Shown here: positions 5,851 through 13,909 of the stretch, in pieces | Layout of the letters: the number at the start of each line of letters is the position of its first letter | How positions within the stretch are numbered: position 1 is the stretch's first letter | NCBI GenBank assembly: GCA_015660915.1 | Contig: JACTTZ010000011.1 | Coordinates: forward strand, 1 to 64,000 | Source of the DNA: Methanomicrobia archaeon | GTDB taxonomy: Archaea; Halobacteriota; Bog-38; Methanoflorentales; Methanoflorentaceae | Length of the DNA stretch: 64,000 nt | Direction: 5' to 3' | Notes under the pieces: model-generated | Databases searched by the model: none | The model's input: the letters and a program-made list of their open reading frames with translations, nothing else | What the model was told of the DNA's origin: nothing | Position numbers and translations under genes: made by a program

Positions 5851-6669
5851 TTGATAACCAAAAGAGACGATAGGCGATACAGATTTGCCCTTGTCATGGA
5901 CTCGCATAGGACTCTGTGGGCTCGGAAAGCGTTTAAGCAAGTGGCGAAAGCGCATACATTCGATCGTAAGCATGTGACTCAAATCATGCGGGCAACCGGC
6001 TCTCCCGAAACGGCATTAGAACACATCAAAACATACTTTGATGGCCAATCTCGCATCTATTTGACAAACGCACTCAGAATCGTATGGAAAGAGACGGGAA
6101 AAGCGGCTATCGAGGTCACGCACGACGTCCTCACCGGGGGGGATTTTCTAAGGGATTATTCCGCGATCACAAAACAAGATCCGGCTGTCGAGAGAGTTCA
6201 AGCGGCATGGGACCTATTCGTCGAGAACAAGATCACGTCGAGGGCGAACAAGGTCGTCGGGGTAACCGATACGGCTTATGCACAAATCCAAGATGTCATG
6301 GCCCAAGGCGTCAAGGATGGATCGACTCACTACGAGATCGGACTGCAAATTGAGTCTATTATGGGTGAGACGTGGAAGGCCCGAGGGGAGACAATCTCAC
6401 ACACAGAGGTCAACTCTGCAATGAACGCGGCTATGCTGGAGGATGCGAGAGCAATGGCTTCAGATCTAAATAAGGTTTGGGCGTGTACGTTCTTGAACAG
6501 CCGTCAAGATCACATAGACGCCGACGGTCAGTCAGTCCCTCAGTCAGAGCCGTTTATGGTCGGCGGGGAGGAAATGATGGAACCCGGAGACGATTCAGCA
6601 AGCGCCGATCAAATAATCAACTGCGCTTGCACGATGTTCTTTGAGCGTCCAGAGGAAGCCTCCGACTAA
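5851..6669 (+). CDS. Mu gpF / SPP1 gp7-like head morphogenesis protein
   Basis: A 272-residue product whose C-terminal ~100 residues match the Phage Mu F (minor head) domain. Features are ETISHTEVNSAMNAAMLEDAR (about 190-209), KVWACTFLNSRQDHIDADGQ (about 214-233), a PF...PGDD segment and a closing NCACTMF (about 256-262). In tailed viruses this protein sits with the portal and helps capsid assembly. The TTG start has GGGGAGGT 9 bases upstream. Neither a portal nor a terminase gene is visible on either side, so this looks like an isolated relic or cargo of a tailed archaeal virus. Confidence 0.8.
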   Translation: MITKRDDRRYRFALVMDSHRTLWARKAFKQVAKAHTFDRKHVTQIMRATGSPETALEHIKTYFDGQSRIYLTNALRIVWKETGKAAIEVTHDVLTGGDFLRDYSAITKQDPAVERVQAAWDLFVENKITSRANKVVGVTDTAYAQIQDVMAQGVKDGSTHYEIGLQIESIMGETWKARGETISHTEVNSAMNAAMLEDARAMASDLNKVWACTFLNSRQDHIDADGQSVPQSEPFMVGGEEMMEPGDDSASADQIINCACTMFFERPEEASD

Positions 6670-6740
6670 GGAGCAAAACCGAGTCGCTCACCTACCGCCT
6701 GCGATTTTGTATTTTTTAGTTCCTATTAGCATCAACAAGT

Positions 6741-6761
6741 CGGAGCCTGTATTAGGCTCCG
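6741..6761 (+). terminator. Hairpin downstream of the MuF-like gene
   Basis: CGGAGCCT and AGGCTCCG form a perfect 8-bp stem around a 5-base loop, 70 bases after the stop codon. Flanking ACAA/TTGT bases can extend the stem. The following bases are G/T-rich rather than a pure T-tract, so this is a structured 3' end or processing site more than a textbook terminator. Confidence 0.4.
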
Positions 6762-6966
6762 GTTGTTGTGTCGAATTCGTCCGTCAAAGCGTTCAGATGT
6801 TACCTAGTTGGTCGTCGCCTCTTTAGGGCTCCGTACGCGGGCGGTTCCCTTAGTGGAAACAATAATCCCATAAATCCGCCGGGCGGAACCGCCGCCGCTA
6901 AGTTGCTTGCAACAGCTGTATGCAATGCTGTCCCCTTCTTCTTCTAAAACTGACTGGTGGAAAAAG

Positions 6967-6974
6967 TATATAAA
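6967..6974 (+). promoter_or_regulatory. Orphan archaeal promoter (TATATAAA)
   Basis: TATATAAA follows GGTGGAAAAAG, a purine-rich stretch of the kind expected for a BRE. Transcription would start near 6998-7000. No plus-strand reading frame with a start and SD site follows for 300 bases, so the transcript, if made, would be non-coding or belong to a decayed gene. Confidence 0.4.
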
Positions 6975-7140
6975 GCCGCTTCTGAGAAATAGGCCGTTCT
7001 AGCAGCATTTTAAGGCCACTGAATCAACAAAAGAGACGTATAAACTGATCCGTTTAGGCCTATTATCTACAAGTTAACGTGCGGGGGTAAAAAACAGCTA
7101 AAAAGGTCGGGGTAATTGGCCCCAGAGTACGTAGAGAATA

Positions 7141-7218
7141 CTACTTTTTCCAGAAACGCCACTTTTGGACTGCGCGTTGCATACGCTGTAACGCCTGTCG
7201 CCGTAAAGTGCAAATCAA
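7141..7218 (-). CDS. Candidate basic peptide, 25 residues
   Basis: A TTG-initiated frame encodes LICTLRRQALQRMQRAVQKW and ends RFWKK: strongly basic, amphipathic and helical. AAGGTGG lies 7 bases before the TTG, which is the only support beyond composition. It may be chance. Confidence 0.25.
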   Translation of the reverse strand: MICTLRRQALQRMQRAVQKWRFWKK

Positions 7219-7335
7219 TTTGGAGCCACCTTAGTAGAAGTAATTGAGTCTAAAGTCCTTTCCGCAGGATCAAAGTTGAGCAACTGCACAAGTACCTCTC
7301 ACTCTGACCGCCTGCATCCTCAAAAGTTGTTGCGC

Positions 7336-7458
7336 TTAAAGTGTGGTGTCTTCCCAGTATCTCATATAGACATCATACACGTGCTCAGGCAGCGGATGTC
7401 GATAGTAAGTCCGTTCAACGCCTGCACGCTGTGAGTAAGGACGTAGGCGCGATTCGAC
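7336..7458 (-). pseudogene. Second copy of the regulator C-terminal segment
   Basis: Between two in-frame stops this segment encodes RLRPYSQRAGVERTYYRHPLPEHVYDVYMRYW and a short end, shown here across its two halves: RLRPYSQRAGVERTYY, then RHPLPEHVYDVYMRYW. It is clearly homologous to the out-of-frame segment at 705-836. No start codon and no DNA-binding part remain. It marks a second lost copy of the ribbon-helix-helix gene at the far end of the accessory region. Confidence 0.55.
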
Positions 7459-7784
7459 TCATTCTATTCGATCACGTCACCCCACAGTTCGGCGTCTGTA
7501 GATTGGACGGGACAAAATTAGTCTTGCACAGCGCTAACGGAATAGTCAGCTTCTGCGACCATTTGCGAATGGTTTCTAAAAAAAGACAAAGTTCATTGTA
7601 CTCTCTGCTGTCACAAATAGTTTCCACGACCCCCGGCGAACCCCGTCTAGAATCACCCTATTTGCTGTGGGCTTGAGCACATTTCGTCCTGTGATTCTAT
7701 GAAACTCTCTTCTTCTCCTGCATTCCGGCTTACTCTGAAAAGCTCGTCCGTTGATCGCACCGAAACCGACAACGTCGAAACAGT

Positions 7785-8696
7785 TCATGGAAACAGCTCA
7801 CGCAGATTAATTTTGAATTCGCCCAGTTTTCCGCCGTAGTTACCCGCAGAAATCCTGACAACACCGTCGATGTCCAAGGTGGCTTCAATTCCTTTTTTCA
7901 TCGCTTCTCTCACTGTGTCAAGCGAGGTTCCGTTAATGACTATTTCGGGGATATATCGAACGCCCTCTGGAACCTTGTGGACATCTTTCAATCTGTGCTT
8001 AAGAGAAGGACAGAAGGGATCGTTTGTGGTTGGACCTATCAGCGGAAAATGGGTTTCTAGCTTTGAGCCTGCGGAACACACATCGAAAGGGGTCACCACA
8101 CCATTTATGCGGTCGATAGCACGTAGGGCCTTCTCTCCGGCTTTTCGTAGAGCTTCTTTTGAGTTACACATGACCCAGAAATTCGCGCCCATCACGCCGT
8201 GAGCGTACCCCAAACATCTTTCAATGATAAAATCTGGGACCATAAGTGGAACAACAACAATGTTTCTGCCAAAGCGTTTTTCCACCCATTCATATCCGTC
8301 CCCGCAATGCCCAACTCGCTCCATCATGTCCATGTGACCTTCTGCGTCCGGCAACGCGTCGAAGACCGCAGTGAAGGGTTTAACAAGTATGTCTTGGCGA
8401 ATCCTATAAGAGAGTTCAGCCTCAAAATCTTTTAAAGAAACAGTTAAGGCTTTCTTCTTGTCCAAACCCCCCCAGAACTGTAGGACAGCGCCCTCGCGCT
8501 TATCTGGTGTCTTGTTTTCGTCAAGCCACTTCTCTACGCCGCCTTCCACTCTGCCAATCACAACTGAAGGTGTTGCCGTAGAATCTTCGGCTGCACTGCG
8601 CAGAGTTGCTTTGTCGTCAGCCGTGATCATCACTCGGCAAAAAATACCGGCAAATGCCTCGGCATAAGTGTCTTCAATCTCAACTTCGAACGCCAT
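7785..8696 (-). CDS. ftr: Formylmethanofuran:tetrahydromethanopterin N-formyltransferase
   Basis: A 303-residue protein matching Ftr in length (family about 297) and in its opening [20 protein letters not shown]. It transfers the formyl group between methanofuran and H4MPT in the cytoplasm, the second step of CO2 reduction to methane or its reverse in methyl/alkane oxidation. Conserved blocks include [20 protein letters not shown] (about 128-147) and the Gly-rich end [26 protein letters not shown] lies 12 bases before the ATG, with an AT-rich promoter stretch beyond. Flanking DNA on both sides is degraded, so this core gene is isolated from other C1 genes. Confidence 0.92.
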   Translation of the reverse strand: MAFEVEIEDTYAEAFAGIFCRVMITADDKATLRSAAEDSTATPSVVIGRVEGGVEKWLDENKTPDKREGAVLQFWGGLDKKKALTVSLKDFEAELSYRIRQDILVKPFTAVFDALPDAEGHMDMMERVGHCGDGYEWVEKRFGRNIVVVPLMVPDFIIERCLGYAHGVMGANFWVMCNSKEALRKAGEKALRAIDRINGVVTPFDVCSAGSKLETHFPLIGPTTNDPFCPSLKHRLKDVHKVPEGVRYIPEIVINGTSLDTVREAMKKGIEATLDIDGVVRISAGNYGGKLGEFKINLRELFP

Positions 8697-9126
8697 TTCT
8701 TATCCGAGCCTCCCGATATATTCTCTTTTGACCTTTCTCTGACTTTGCTGATTTCTTTAACTAGAGATCCTTATTATCAGCAGTTACTATTTGAACCTAG
8801 GGTAACCTGTAACGGCAATTAAAAGAGTCGAGAAAGCAGAACGTGACTGATTGCGCTGCGCCCAAGAGAGACCCGACCCTAGTGGAACGCTAACTGCGAG
8901 GCCTGTCAATTTCCACGAGTGCAAAAAACTGCAGCGATTATTGCTGTAACCAAGGCGGTTTCTAGCCTTCTCGTCCCCTTGTTCTACTTCAGGGTTTTTC
9001 TTGGGGACGAATCGAATACTCGAATTAGTTTGCCCTATACCAAAGACCTTCCAGGCTGTTTGAAACGCCGATCGATGAGGGCACAAGCTGCTGAATGTGC
9101 TGTTACAAGTCGCTAGCTTTCGACAG
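8697..9126. other. Gene-free stretch between ftr and the small lipoprotein
   Basis: No reading frame with a start site, recognisable domain, repeat or RNA signature was seen beyond the likely ftr promoter just above 8700. Confidence 0.4.
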
Positions 9127-9369
9127 CTACATATTTACGTGGCACATCCCGCAGGTTGAAGGATCGTTGAGCCTATGATAATAGGTATAGTCGTGTCCAT
9201 TTATGCTAGTCGGTACGGAAGACATCGTGCTGGCATTCGTGGCAACCCCCGCACTTGGGCTCGCGGACCCTGCCGGACTCGCAGCCGGTGTGTTCGAGGC
9301 GCAACCAGCAACGCCGATTGCCAGTGACACAATGGCGACGGACAGAACAAGAAAAACTAGCTTATTCAT
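9127..9369 (-). CDS. Small lipoprotein with a single C-terminal CxxCH haem motif
   Basis: Starting at the ATG at 9369, MNKLVFLVLSVAIVSLAIGV precedes AGC: a lipoprotein signal with lipid-modified Cys23. A Ser/Ala/Pro-rich linker follows, then a short folded end with GHDYTYYHRL and the terminal CGMCHVNM. CxxCH is the covalent haem c attachment motif. Only one is present and it is nearly at the C-terminus. This is either a tiny membrane-tethered monohaem cytochrome or the truncated front of a larger multihaem protein. No SD site is obvious, and a second ATG lies 12 bases upstream. Confidence 0.6.
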   Translation of the reverse strand: MNKLVFLVLSVAIVSLAIGVAGCASNTPAASPAGSASPSAGVATNASTMSSVPTSINGHDYTYYHRLNDPSTCGMCHVNM

Positions 9370-9381
9370 CACTGTCTGCAT

Positions 9382-10050
9382 TCTGCTTGTGTCTTAAATC
9401 TTTTTGCTGCACTCGGTGGAGCGAACCTGTTCACTCTTTGTGCGGCTTGCCTTCTTCGACTCGTCTCTTAGCCTGCCGCTGCGAACGAGGAGACCGCCAA
9501 AAAAGCACTTTTCTCTAAACACTCTCATTTATCTGTAAAAATCCCGGCTACGTGACAACAAGCAGTCCTTAAGTCTACAGTGCGCCTGAAATCAAAAGGC
9601 CCCCGTAAGACGATTTCAAAGTGCCCTGAAGCTTCAACTAAGGGTGTTTGCTCATAATCTCAACGGGCCTTGCACTTCTCGACGCTTCTTGCAGCTCCTT
9701 TTAGGCGGAACGCTCGCCTTACGATGTGCGCATTTTTTTTGGTGATCGCATGATAGACGGCGCCATAGCGTACAGGGCCTTGATTATCCGTTGCACGAAC
9801 GTAAGAAACACTTTCAGAACGCACGGCAGATCCTTAAATATGATCTTTGCGCCGTTACGTGTGTCGATGCTGAAGAGCAAGGGTCCGCCCAATGGGCTAC
9901 CTCGAATTATCCTTGTTGTGGCGGGCTCGCGCTCTGTGTTGACCGGCTAAATCCCGTTGAGGCTTTTCGACTAGTGCGCCGTCTTTGCTGATTGTTTCAG
10001 GGATGGAGTGGTTTTTGCCGCGCGGCAGTGGCTACGAAAAAGCCTCCCTT
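9382..10050. other. Gene-free stretch
   Basis: No supported gene was found in these 669 bases. Short open frames lack starts, SD sites and recognisable protein character. It adjoins a pseudogene and is probably decayed DNA. Confidence 0.4.
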
Positions 10051-11191
10051 TTACGCTATATCGTCGTCTACATAGCATTTGAGGGGCGCTCCTTGTCCGG
10101 TTGCGAGAGCGCACTTGTTAATAGAAATGCAAGTCGCTTTTCTTCGGTCGCCGCTTTGCCATCTCAGAACGAGCCCAGGCTCTCGGATCAACGGACGACA
10201 GAGACCGACGTAATCGGTCTCCCCGTTTGCGACGACTTGCTCGACAAGTTCCAGTGAGCGTAGGCCACCCGTCATAATGGTTGGTATCCCGGTTGCTTGC
10301 TTGACCTCGCTGCACCACGCTCGCGTAAACCGTTCTTCGTCAATGCGAGAAATGGGGCTGCGAAGCGCCGTCTCGTTCCACGCCGCTCCTTGCAACCCTT
10401 AGCTAATCTCGAGCACATCGCACCCTGTCATTATAAGCGACTGGGCTGCCGCTAGTCCTTCGTCAAAGGTGAGCCCATCTACAACGCCGCCTTGCACTCC
10501 GAGCTTCACGATGACGAGATATTCCGGTCCGCCGCAGTCACGGATCGCATGTAGCACCTCACAGTGGAGCCGAATTCGATTCTTTAGAGTTCCTCCGTAA
10601 TGGTCTGTGCGCAGGTTAGTGAGCGGTGAGAGGAACTGGAAGAGCACGCTGTCGTGGGCTGCATGAACCTCGACGGCGTCAAAGCCGGCTCGTGTAGCTC
10701 GCTCTGCTGCTTCGCCAAAGCTATCAACGAGCACGGCGAGGTCTGCAGCTATCGCAGCGTGATAGTTGTCAGAATAGAACGGTTTTTCGGTGTACGGGCA
10801 TACTGGCACGATTGATGGCCCGCCCGCCTCATTGCCGAGCGTCTTTGATACGCCGCTGACCAGAATCCTGAGTGGCTCAGCTGTGCGGCAATGGATCCTC
10901 CGGCATCGCTCACCGCGGCGTCAAGCGCGAAAAGCGTCCAATGCTATCGTTGTTATATAGCTGAAATGAGGCGGGCTCGAATTGACCGCACGGATGAACG
11001 CTGATTGCACCGGCGATAATTAACTCGACCCCGTTTTCAGCGAAGTGAACAAGCCTTCTGCATTCTGCTTCCGTGATAACGCCGTGCTCATCAGCCGCCG
11101 TACCGCTCGTGGCAGCCGCAAGGACGAAACGGTTGCGAATGCTTTGTATTCTAATTTGCAGCGGGGCGAACAGGCTTGCGTTTTCCCCCTC
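10051..11191 (-). pseudogene. Old Yellow Enzyme-type NADH:flavin oxidoreductase, degraded
   Basis: Pieces of an FMN-dependent TIM-barrel oxidoreductase are spread over different frames in the right order. LFAPLQIRIQSIRNRFVLAA with ENGVELIIAGAISV comes first, near 11180-10950. AGGSIAAQLSHSGF follows, then AGFDAVEVHAAHDSVLFQF and LTNLRTDHYGG. An in-frame TAA follows GCDVLEIS at about 10396-10398, and the last piece holds IPTIMTGGLRS and VGLCRPLIREP. At least two frameshifts and one nonsense codon are present, and no canonical start remains. The intact enzyme would reduce unsaturated carbonyl substrates. Confidence 0.85.
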
Positions 11192-11323
11192 CTATGTATG
11201 CTCAATTGGCACTGATTTCACTCCTGTCAGAGCATACCTCTATAGCGGCTAACGAAGTTGGGTGTTATATTGCGTCGCTATTTGGGCCGGTAAGGAAAGA
11301 GTTTTCTTTTTGTAGCGACTTGC

Positions 11324-11491
11324 ATGAGGTTGCCTGTTGAGGTGCTTTTGGCGTCAAAAAAAAGACTGGGTGAAAAGGCTTCAGACTTATGCTTTAGCAC
11401 CTTTGTTCGCGCGATGTACGATTACTTCAATCCGCTGTTGCAAGCGATCGAAGAACTTCAGCGCGATGCCAAAAAGAATCACAAGAAGTGA
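11324..11491 (+). CDS. Candidate small protein, 55 residues
   Basis: The frame begins MRLPVEVLLASKKRLGEKAS and ends with a helical, charged segment (LLQAIEELQRDAKKNHKK). Composition is protein-like, but no SD site or TATA box is evident and no family was recognised. It ends 8 bases before the convergent hydrolase gene. Confidence 0.3.
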   Translation: MRLPVEVLLASKKRLGEKASDLCFSTFVRAMYDYFNPLLQAIEELQRDAKKNHKK

Positions 11492-11498
11492 TAACTGA

Positions 11499-12344
11499 TC
11501 AAGCAGGATCTGACAAACGCCGATCGTCTTCTTCGACTCGATCAAGCCACTCATCGACTAAACAATTAAACACGTTCTCCTGTTCAACTTCGAGCCCGTG
11601 GCCAGCTTTGTCCAATATAACGAAAGTCCCGCGGGAAAAATTTTCGATAAGCTTTAGGGAGTCACGATATCCGACCGAGGCATCTTGGCGCCCAGAGAGG
11701 ATAAGCGACGGTCGGTCGAATGCGTGTTCGAGCTGGTCTACATCAAAGGAAAGACCATACCCGCGCTTTTCAAACCGCTTAAGAAATGCCCGATCTTTTG
11801 CGCTCACACCGGGAATGATATCCTGCACGAACCGATTCCATCGCTTCTGATCTTGCATTACGAGCACGCGCTCAAACAAGTGCTTGAACTCAGTCTCTTC
11901 GAGGCTTGCTAAGAACGATGAATCATTCACAAATACCTGCTTCGATGGAAGGTCGCGCCGCTTTCGATCAGGAATGATAACGGGACAGATGAGAAGGGCT
12001 CCTTTGAGACGTTCGGGCATCAAATTGATGATTCCGCGGGCGAGGTAAGCCCCATAGGATTCGCCAGCCACTAGGAACGAGGCGTCAGGGACGACCTTGT
12101 TGACAAAAGCTATGATCGCGTCTAGCATCTGATCGGCATTGTTCAGCCAGGGGGGTGCCGGCGTACCGCCCATACCCGGCAAATCGAAGTAAATGCGTTT
12201 CCATCCAGCGCGTTTTTCAAAGATTGGCTCCATGCAGCCAGTCATGACATGACTGTCAATGCCGAACCCGTGAATCATTAATACGGGCACTCCCTCGCCA
12301 AGTGTTTTGCAATAGAAGTGCAGATCACCGATGTCGCACAGCAT
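11499..12344 (-). CDS. Alpha/beta-hydrolase fold enzyme
   Basis: A 281-residue single-domain hydrolase. The oxyanion-hole motif HGFG is at 25-28. The nucleophile elbow GESYG is at about 94-98. The acid is in LILSGRQDASVGY (about 215-227), and the catalytic His is in AGHGLEVEQEN (about 247-257). These positions fit the proline-iminopeptidase/haloperoxidase-like group, but substrate cannot be assigned. There is no signal peptide, so it is cytoplasmic. It is the only intact enzyme gene between two pseudogenes, so it may also be acquired DNA. Confidence 0.8.
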   Translation of the reverse strand: MLCDIGDLHFYCKTLGEGVPVLMIHGFGIDSHVMTGCMEPIFEKRAGWKRIYFDLPGMGGTPAPPWLNNADQMLDAIIAFVNKVVPDASFLVAGESYGAYLARGIINLMPERLKGALLICPVIIPDRKRRDLPSKQVFVNDSSFLASLEETEFKHLFERVLVMQDQKRWNRFVQDIIPGVSAKDRAFLKRFEKRGYGLSFDVDQLEHAFDRPSLILSGRQDASVGYRDSLKLIENFSRGTFVILDKAGHGLEVEQENVFNCLVDEWLDRVEEDDRRLSDPA

Positions 12345-12838
12345 TGGTAGTGAAGTGAGAGGCGGAGGTTAAAAGCGTAGCGTTTTTGCTGACAACGTTT
12401 GGTGAGCTTCTTGCAAAATTCACGGTGACCCCTCACGCGCTCCTCGCACGACTACTTTAACGCTATCTCGAGCAGGTGTTTCTTGCGTGCGTTTCCGTTT
12501 GAACTCTCTTCGACCTAGGGCACAGGGCCTGACCACGAACAAACCGGAGTAAGAAATACCAACGGGTCTTTCTAAATAGGATGAGCAACATATCGCTTAA
12601 TAGCGCCCTCGCGTTGACTTGTGGTAGTTCACGCTTTTTTATCGGTTATTGTTGGGCGGCGGCGCCGCGTGTCTCTAAAATGAGGTAGTCACGCTCTGTG
12701 CAGACACACGGCTTTAATGCCTTTTCCCAACTGCTTGTCCCAAGAACGAGGTACTATTTTAACTTGTTGGATTAAGGGTTAGAGTTCTACTGCAACTTGC
12801 GCCGGCGCCGTTTCACGATTTGCGAGCAGAATAAGCGT
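12345..12838. other. Gene-free stretch
   Basis: No supported coding or RNA feature was seen in these 494 bases. A short GC-rich palindromic patch (GGCGGCGCCGC) lies near 12660. Confidence 0.4.
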
Positions 12839-13207
12839 CTATTTATCCCAAGACCATTTGATCCAGCCGTCTTTGAGATCCGGCAAAGATCTTCAGCGAT
12901 ACTCGACTTGATACAACGAGTAGAGTTTTGTTGGGTTGACCCGTTAGTTCGAACGTAACCGTCGAATAATGCCCCTCAGGCCAATCGGCGCCTAGCCACT
13001 TTGGCACGTTCCTTTTGTCTGGAACCATTTCAATAGTCGCGCCAGAGGCCCAGCCGTTGAAGGTGCTGAACTCGCCCCCAACTTGTCTGCTTATTGCCGT
13101 TGGCGACTGGGTAAATTCTGTATGCTTTTTCGAATCCATAGGGCTTTATAGACATCGTGAGGTGTAGCTTCAAGCGAAATAGATTAGTGATTGTTTTTAG
13201 TCTTCAT
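12839..13207 (-). pseudogene. AHSA1/SRPBCC-domain protein, degraded
   Basis: The family pattern can be followed across three frames. It starts at an ATG at 13205-13207 (MKTKNNH), then an in-frame TAA, then SISLEATPHDVYKAL. A one-base shift near 13139 leads to MDSKKHTEFTQSP, VGGEFSTFNGWASG, LGADWPEGHYSTVTFEL and RVSLKIFAG. A second shift near 12880 leads to DLKDGWIKWSWDK. Intact members are about 130-150 residue SRPBCC fold proteins. One nonsense codon and two frameshifts make this a clear pseudogene. Confidence 0.85.
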
Positions 13208-13406
13208 CGGAGCGCCAGACCCCTGCCACGTGCTACCGGTTGTTTGTGTGCTCGATAAAGCTGTTCTGAAGGTGGCATTACATTCTCCTGACTTATCATG
13301 TAAGTGATGAAAACCTTGCGCTCGAACAAGCCGCAAGTCTCTGCTATCGCGCGGAGAGCACCCCGTTTGTTCGAAATTAGCCCCCCCTGTCTCGGAAGCG
13401 TGAAGC

Positions 13407-13431
13407 TATATAGGATACCCGCACACGGGTA
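13407..13431 (+). promoter_or_regulatory. TRAM gene promoter with overlapping dyad
   Basis: TATATA at 13407-13412 is followed by the perfect dyad TACCCG-CACA-CGGGTA (13416-13431), lying between the TATA box and the expected transcription start (about 13435). A repressor bound here would block the polymerase. The dyad could also be in the first bases of the leader RNA if initiation is further upstream. Confidence 0.5.
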
Positions 13432-13461
13432 CGTGTTTAAGCATAAACAGGAGGTGACGGC

Positions 13462-13716
13462 GTGTATCGAGCAAATACAAGAAACAATTTCGGCGGCGGC
13501 TACAAGAGCTATGATAGCAAGCCAAAGAGTGCCCCTGTAGATGTCGGAAAGCAATACGACGTGAAAATCGAAGATATTGCAAAACAAGGCGATGGCATAG
13601 CTCGCATTAGTGGTTTCGTGATTTTCGTTCCACACACTAAGATCGGTGACGAAGTTAAGATAGAAATCAAGGCTGTGAAGCGCAACTTCGCTTTTGCTGA
13701 AGTAGTCGAAGAGTAA
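13462..13716 (+). CDS. TRAM-domain RNA-binding protein
   Basis: An 84-residue protein. After a Gly/Asn/Tyr-rich N-terminal arm (RANTRNNFGGGYKSYD) it is a single TRAM domain of about 58 residues: VDVGKQYDVKIEDIAKQGDG, GIARISGFVIFVPHTKIGDE, and a closing VKRNFAFAEVVEE. Archaeal stand-alone TRAM proteins bind RNA and act as RNA chaperones, in the niche of bacterial cold-shock proteins. The GTG start follows a strong AGGAGGTG site (13449-13456). The promoter dyad suggests regulated expression. Confidence 0.88.
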   Translation: MYRANTRNNFGGGYKSYDSKPKSAPVDVGKQYDVKIEDIAKQGDGIARISGFVIFVPHTKIGDEVKIEIKAVKRNFAFAEVVEE

Positions 13717-13842
13717 CCTGGCTTGTTGAATTGCGGATTGAACTGAATTGATGGATTAACTACATTATTGTTGGAAGTTTGCGCTGCGCGCCTTGACTAA
13801 TATGTTGTTCTTCCATCTACCTTTTTGATTGGCTCCTCACTC

Positions 13843-13867
13843 GGCGCGTGGTGGCGCCCGTTTTTTT
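13843..13867 (+). terminator. Hairpin plus T-tract after the TRAM region
   Basis: GGCGC and GCGCC form a short stem, and seven T residues follow at 13861-13867. It lies 127 bases after the TRAM stop and just before the convergent pantoate kinase gene, so it can end plus-strand transcription. Confidence 0.45.
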
Positions 13868-13909
13868 GAGATTTTTGCTGTTCTTCGGGACGTCTATTTT
13901 GCATCGCGT

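Larger units (their letters stand above)
6762..7335. other. Gene-poor stretch with decayed module pieces
   Basis: No large gene is present. CGCCGCCGCTAAGTTGCTTG at 6890-6909 is identical to 1719-1738. On the minus strand it encodes KQLSGG, as in CxxC copy 1, so it is a fourth, highly degraded relic of that family. An inverted pair GGCGGTTCC/GGAACCGCC flanks 6840-6893. A strong TATA box lies at 6967-6974 and a possible 25-residue basic peptide at 7141-7218. Confidence 0.45.

Noticed and set aside
7576-7788. Minus-strand open frame of 70 codons downstream of ftr
   Set aside because: No SD or recognisable domain; composition and position suggest decayed intergenic DNA.
8787-9086. Minus-strand open frame of 99 codons between ftr and the lipoprotein
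   Set aside because: No SD, no family, mixed low-quality composition; considered chance in a decaying region.
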